DNA of 64,000 nucleotides, taken from Phallusia mammillata (Eukaryota > Chordata > Ascidiacea > Phlebobranchia > Ascidiidae). A model generated the notes under the pieces. It was not told where the DNA came from and did not search any database. It saw only the letters and a program-made list of their open reading frames with translations. The DNA lies in assembly GCA_003260075.1 (NCBI GenBank), contig QLIY01000119.1, positions 109,547-173,546 on the forward strand, given 5' to 3'. The position numbers and the translations under genes were made by a program. Positions 59,612-64,000 of this stretch are shown piece after piece (within the stretch, counting starts at the first letter, position 1; every line of letters starts with the position of its first letter).

Positions 59612-62600
59612 CTACTTGATCTGCAAACAAAATATTTTGTAAAGCTGTGCTTTGTAGTAGCCTAGCCTGTCATCAAAAAAGAAATACAGTTTCATTACAG
59701 CAAGAACGTAAATGTCCCTGCATTCTTGATATACCAGTACCATGATCATCAAAACTACTGCTTAAGAATTACTAGCAAAGACGGTCAAAAGCGTAGCGAA
59801 CATTTATGTTTGTAACTTTGTAATTTAGTTAAGCAAAGTCCATCACATCTTACCGTATATTTGTCCCATTTTCTTTCAGGGTCAAATGGTTCCCATCGAC
59901 TTGCAGGGAAAATGTGTTTATTTCGTTCGTACCAGTGACGTAAAACCACCTTACCAGCATGCGACTGACGAAGACAAAGTGATTCAAAAACTATCGTTTT
60001 ATTTGATTATTCAATTAAAGTGAAAACAATCTAAGGACCTTAACTATGAAAAAACATCAATACAATAGACCTCGTCTTTTTCGATTGTTGCGTCACCGAC
60101 AAGCCTGACGTCATCATGTACGTCAAAGCTGAATAAAGGCCCACTCTTTCCTCTTGCCTTCGTCATTATGAAATCGTAAAATGTATAGTGGTGGGGAATA
60201 ATGAGGTCCTCTTTGACATACATAAGGTGCTCCACCCCTGTGAAAAATACACATCTTTGGAACCAATGTGTACGTGGGTGGGTTCAATAGGAGAAAAATG
60301 CCTTGCCTGTGCTTTTAAGCTCACTGAAGTCTTGTCGCAGCTGTTCGAGACACTTGATAAGGAATTGTTGCACGCTGTTGCCTTTCTTCATCTAAACAGG
60401 TAATAAAAACAATTTATTAAGAAATCTTTGAACTCACATATTTTTTGATTAACTCACAGGTCACAAACGCTGGATGTAAACAGTAATAGTGTCATGAAAA
60501 AAGTAAAATACCTTAACTTTTCTTCTATGCCCAGACCCGTCCCAGTAACTGTAGGTAATCTCAATTTCTTCATCTAAAACACAAAAACATTTTATGAGTA
60601 CTCAACAATACATCACAAGAAAAGGCACTTCAGAATAGCATAGAAAAATGTTCCAAAAAATGAAATAAATTCAGAATACCCAATCCTATTCTCCTATTCA
60701 CAGTGGAAATCTTTTTCAAGGCCTTAAAAAAGGTTGCAAATGTAATAAATTTAAAAGCCATCATAAAACTCAGTTTGAATTAAATTTGGATATGCTTTTA
60801 AATCATTGCCCTAAAATGGGTGGCACGTTTTTAGATTCCCCTAGACTGGTGCCTCAGTTGTGTTTACACACAATGCCTCAACCTCACTTTCTTGTAAGCT
60901 AGTCACATACCGCTCTTTAATATGGTGAATTCAGCCATTATGTACCAATTTTGCCCTTCACTGTTTTGCGCCCCATAACATTTTAACACTGTGTGGCTAT
61001 TTCTGCTTGGTAATTGTTTCATTGCTGTTGTCCTTTTGTTAAAAATTGCATTAAAATGCCAATTTAGATTGGGACTAGGCATGGACTGAGCCAAGCCAGA
61101 ACCCGAGTACTCGGTACCGAGCATCGCTGTTTTCGATGCTCGGCCTAGCAGTTGCACAAACTGACCATAGCATTAAATTTGCATATTGTTGCCTATTTAT
61201 ACGAAACTAGTGTTCGAAAGGGTGCCCAAGAACAAAAATGACTGTTTATGTTTTAATAAATGTGTCGGATGTTGAAATATTGTTTTTTTCTGGGGTCTGT
61301 ACAGCTTAACACATCGCTGGTGATTGACGTGATATGCTTGGTGCTCGACCAAACAGAACATTTGCAGTTTTGGCACATCCCTAATTGGAACTATTGCATT
61401 AACCACAATCATTAGTAAACTTACTTTTAAGTTTATCTTGTTTAGCCATCCAGTCTTTTCTCAGCTTATCTTTTAGTTCCATCTCTTGTGCCTGATCAAA
61501 AAACAAAACTTGCCGGGACAATTAAACTGAAAAGTTCTTGGTGCTAATTTGTAAATAATGGCAACCAACCTCTCGGTCACGATCTGGAAGAAAACTTGTG
61601 TCAACGTCAGGATTCTTCTTCAGTTTCTTTACAACAACAACTGAAAGTAAAAAATAGACTTTAAGTTTATGTGCAATGAAGTTGTTTTATTAGACCAGGG
61701 GTTGGCAACCTTTTAGGCGATGCATGGGAATTTACTTGTTATTTCCATGTGTTAATGACCTCGCGTGCCAATGTTTTTCCTAATAATAGTGGTTAGTGCC
61801 AGCAGATATCAATAATAGAGAGAAAGCAGAGTGTTTTGTGCATATAAGGCATGTTTTGTGCATGGATTTTAAGACAATGGTATGCCAAAAACTAAAAACT
61901 TTTGCAAAATTTGTATCCCTTTTTATTGACTCTTCCTACTATGATTGGCGGACTTTTATCAAACAGTTCCAAAACATGAACCAGAGACAAATTATTTCTC
62001 AAAATAAAAACAATTTACCTTCTTCCTCTTCTTCAACAACATCTTCATCCCCATCATCATCAAGATTAAAGGAGAGAGCTGCTTGTCGCTTGGCCTGCTT
62101 CTCTTTCTTTAACTTTGTAGCTTTGGCTTCCCTGAAATTCAATGAAATAATCATAAATCTACAAACAACTCTTCTGCGGACCAAACAGTACTCAAGAACG
62201 CATAAGAAATAGGATTCAAAAATTGTGTTAAACAGTAAAAGAAAGAGTTAACATCACACAACAGTACTCCACCATAAGTTTTCTTATATATACACAAGGT
62301 AACACTGTAACAGTTTGGCAAAAGTGAATCAAAGGCAATCACATATTTTGTTTGTTACAAATACTTTTTCAAGTTAATAACCTTTAAAAACTAGATATGC
62401 ATTTAACCAGGATTTTCTGTGTATTTAATATGATATGATTAAGGATAAACTTACAATTTCGCTTTATCAGTGGTGACAATTTGCTTTTCACGAAGCTGTA
62501 CTAAGCTTTCCTGCCGTTCCCTCATTTCATCCAAAGTCAGAAGACCTTAAGTAGATTAATGATTAATTGTTTTAAAAGGACAATACAGCATGAGGAGATT

Positions 62601-63637
62601 TGTACATAAGTTTGATGATGGAAATAATGGCCCAAATAGACATGAAAAGGGACATGCTTTATTGTTCAAACATGTGTAGCGGTCGCATGCTTTCAAACCA
62701 TCATTTTGGTACTTTGGTTTGGCTAAGCATTAGGTAATGGACGTTTGCAAGCATGACTTTTCGTTCCATGGAAATTATATGCTGCTTCTGCGACATATGG
62801 TGTTGAGCGGTGAACTTTCAAACACAACATCATGCAAACTTTGCACATGTCTGCAAATGCTAATGCCATCAACATTGATGTCATCTTTTTAGCCTATTTG
62901 GGCCATCTATTTCATCATTATACTTCAACGCTGCACAGACAAATCTAGTTAATTGTATACTAGGTAATCGTGTATATATTTTGATTAATTGGGGTTGTAA
63001 ATTGCAAGCCTATCATTTTGTTAGGAAAGAAGAAAGTTTATTGTTTAAAATTGGAGTCATTAACTAGTTTTCTTGTACAAACTAATTATGTATCAGGCAT
63101 ATTTAGCATCATTTTCTTGAACATTGTCTAATGCCAGTCTGCAGAACATGGCAGTTCCCGACGAGATCTCGCGTGTGCACGACCCGCAAGTTTGCGTGCA
63201 ATACCTATTTTAGCAGGCACAAAGCAAGTAAAAGAGGTCAAGACAGGCAAATTAAATGCCTTTGGTGCAAAATTTTTGCGTGCAAACCGCAAAACTTGGT
63301 GTGCAAATTTTTTTTCCAAAAAAAATCGTGCATGCAGCTGCCACACTCTGCAGACTGGGTCTAATGCACTTACCAACAGTACTGGATTTAAGTTGAGCTT
63401 CAACTGCATCATAATGGGCAGAAAATTTGTTGTGAATGTTTGATTTAATTGCATTTTCCTAAAAACAAATCACACTGTGTACATACATCAAAACAGCTTT
63501 ATAACTTCAAGCACAAGACATCTTACATTGACAATTTTGGCCTTCATTTCTTCAAGTTGTTCTTTTGCTTTGTCGCGCCTCTTTTGCATGTGCATTGCAC
63601 GGTTACCCTCGCTTGCTGCCCCTTTGTATTGTGCCAT
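59612..63637 (-). CDS. FAM50A: FAM50/XAP5 family nuclear protein
   Basis: The family is conserved across eukaryotes; human FAM50A is nuclear and linked to spliceosome function. Eleven exons fit: 63527-63637 (ATG), 63374-63458, 62455-62545, 62019-62131, 61570-61640, 61425-61491, 60512-60573, 60307-60391, 60071-60237, 59854-59964 and 59612-59620. All phases agree and give about 323 residues, near the 339 of human FAM50A. Signatures are [16 protein letters not shown] at the N terminus, a basic coiled-coil region, an acidic [14 protein letters not shown] stretch, then the XAP5 domain with [51 protein letters not shown] and [19 protein letters not shown]. The intron after exon 8 is GC-AG (ACAG|GCAAGG). 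The last exon supplies only Ile-Lys and TAG. Paralogue A or B cannot be told apart. Confidence 0.96.
61076..61383. mobile_element. hAT-like MITE, 308 bp
   Basis: The right end is inverted TAGGGATGTGCCAAAAC; the left end, TAGGCATGGACTGAGCC, is diverged. The flanks ATTGGGAC and ATTGGAAC match at 7 of 8 (61068-61075 and 61384-61391). It lies in a FAM50 intron. The same terminus appears as a fresh-looking insertion at 42412. Confidence 0.75.
61696..61870. mobile_element. hAT-like 5' fragment
   Basis: CAGGGGTTGGCAACCTTTTAGGC and the following 150 or so bases match the left part of the element at 46154-46560. No right end is seen. It lies in a FAM50 intron. Confidence 0.6.
62600..62935. mobile_element. 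MITE with imperfect inverted repeats in FAM50 intron 2
   Basis: TGATGATGGAAATAATGGCC on the left matches the inverted right end TAATGATGAAATAGATGGCC, and both continue with CAAATAG. The span is about 330 bases without coding capacity. I could not define a target-site duplication, so the superfamily is open. Confidence 0.5.
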
Positions 63638-64000
63638 TTTGCTTGACAAAAAACTACAAAAAAATTAACGAAAGATTGCAAAGAATCACCTTTTTACAGA
63701 GAAAACAAGCAATGTTTTAGTTCGTAAGTTCAAACTTATAGTTAGTTAACTTGGGACATATCATAATTCAAACAGGCAATTCCAGCTAATTGCAGACAAA
63801 GTAATAAATGTATATCGGACAGAAATATATGTCCAGAGTCCAGGTCCAGGTAGCCGATTTTTTTCCACAGTTGCTTTCTGTACAGCATGTAAAAATTGTG
63901 TTTTGTACACTGTACTTAAGAGACTGTTGTCTAATTTTGATGCAGAACCAATGCGTAAATTGGTTTACTTAAACCATCTGGCCGTGCAAGAAATTTACAT
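63638..64000. other. Upstream flank of FAM50
   Basis: This should contain the FAM50 promoter and 5' untranslated region. It is AT-rich, without a clear TATA box or a recognisable neighbouring exon. Confidence 0.45.

Noticed and set aside
1..64000. CRISPR array or prokaryotic operon
   Set aside because: No regularly spaced short repeats of that kind; genes are intron-containing and metazoan.

Overview
This is animal nuclear DNA: AT-rich, with short spliced exons, GT-AG introns, and metazoan signalling, chromatin and innate-immunity genes. High divergence between the redundant copies, fairly compact genes and many miniature hAT-type elements fit a highly heterozygous marine invertebrate. An ascidian tunicate is my best guess, but no single gene here proves the clade.

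Every gene I can recognise is on the minus strand. From low to high coordinates they are: aminomethyltransferase AMT/GCVT of the glycine cleavage system (2257-8004, complete); a small single-pass membrane protein of unknown identity (10144-10561); scattered probable exons of an unidentified gene (about 11.9-15.3 kb); the H3K9 methyltransferase SUV39H1 (24264-29269, final post-SET exon not found); a NACHT-LRR receptor (about 30857-37830); Smoothened, the Hedgehog-pathway seven-transmembrane transducer (40517-58377, 16 exons); and FAM50/XAP5, a nuclear protein (59612-63637, complete, 11 exons). They are separate transcription units with unrelated jobs; I see no operon.

The gaps between genes, 15-24 kb and 38-40.5 kb in particular, are mostly short non-autonomous transposons. 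Many start with CAGTGGTTCTCAACC-like or TAGAGATGCACCGAA-like terminal inverted repeats and are bounded by 8-bp direct repeats, as expected for hAT elements. Several are nested, or are present in one redundant copy of a locus and absent from the other.

A major caution: about fifty runs of G (or C on this strand), usually 9-13 bases but up to about 93, mark places where nearby sequence is repeated, often with a few substitutions. They interrupt exons of AMT, the NLR, Smoothened and the small membrane protein. The simplest reading is an assembly artefact: ends of alternative haplotype contigs, perhaps with poly-G read tails, joined end to end. Duplicated exons should not be counted as real copies without independent data.
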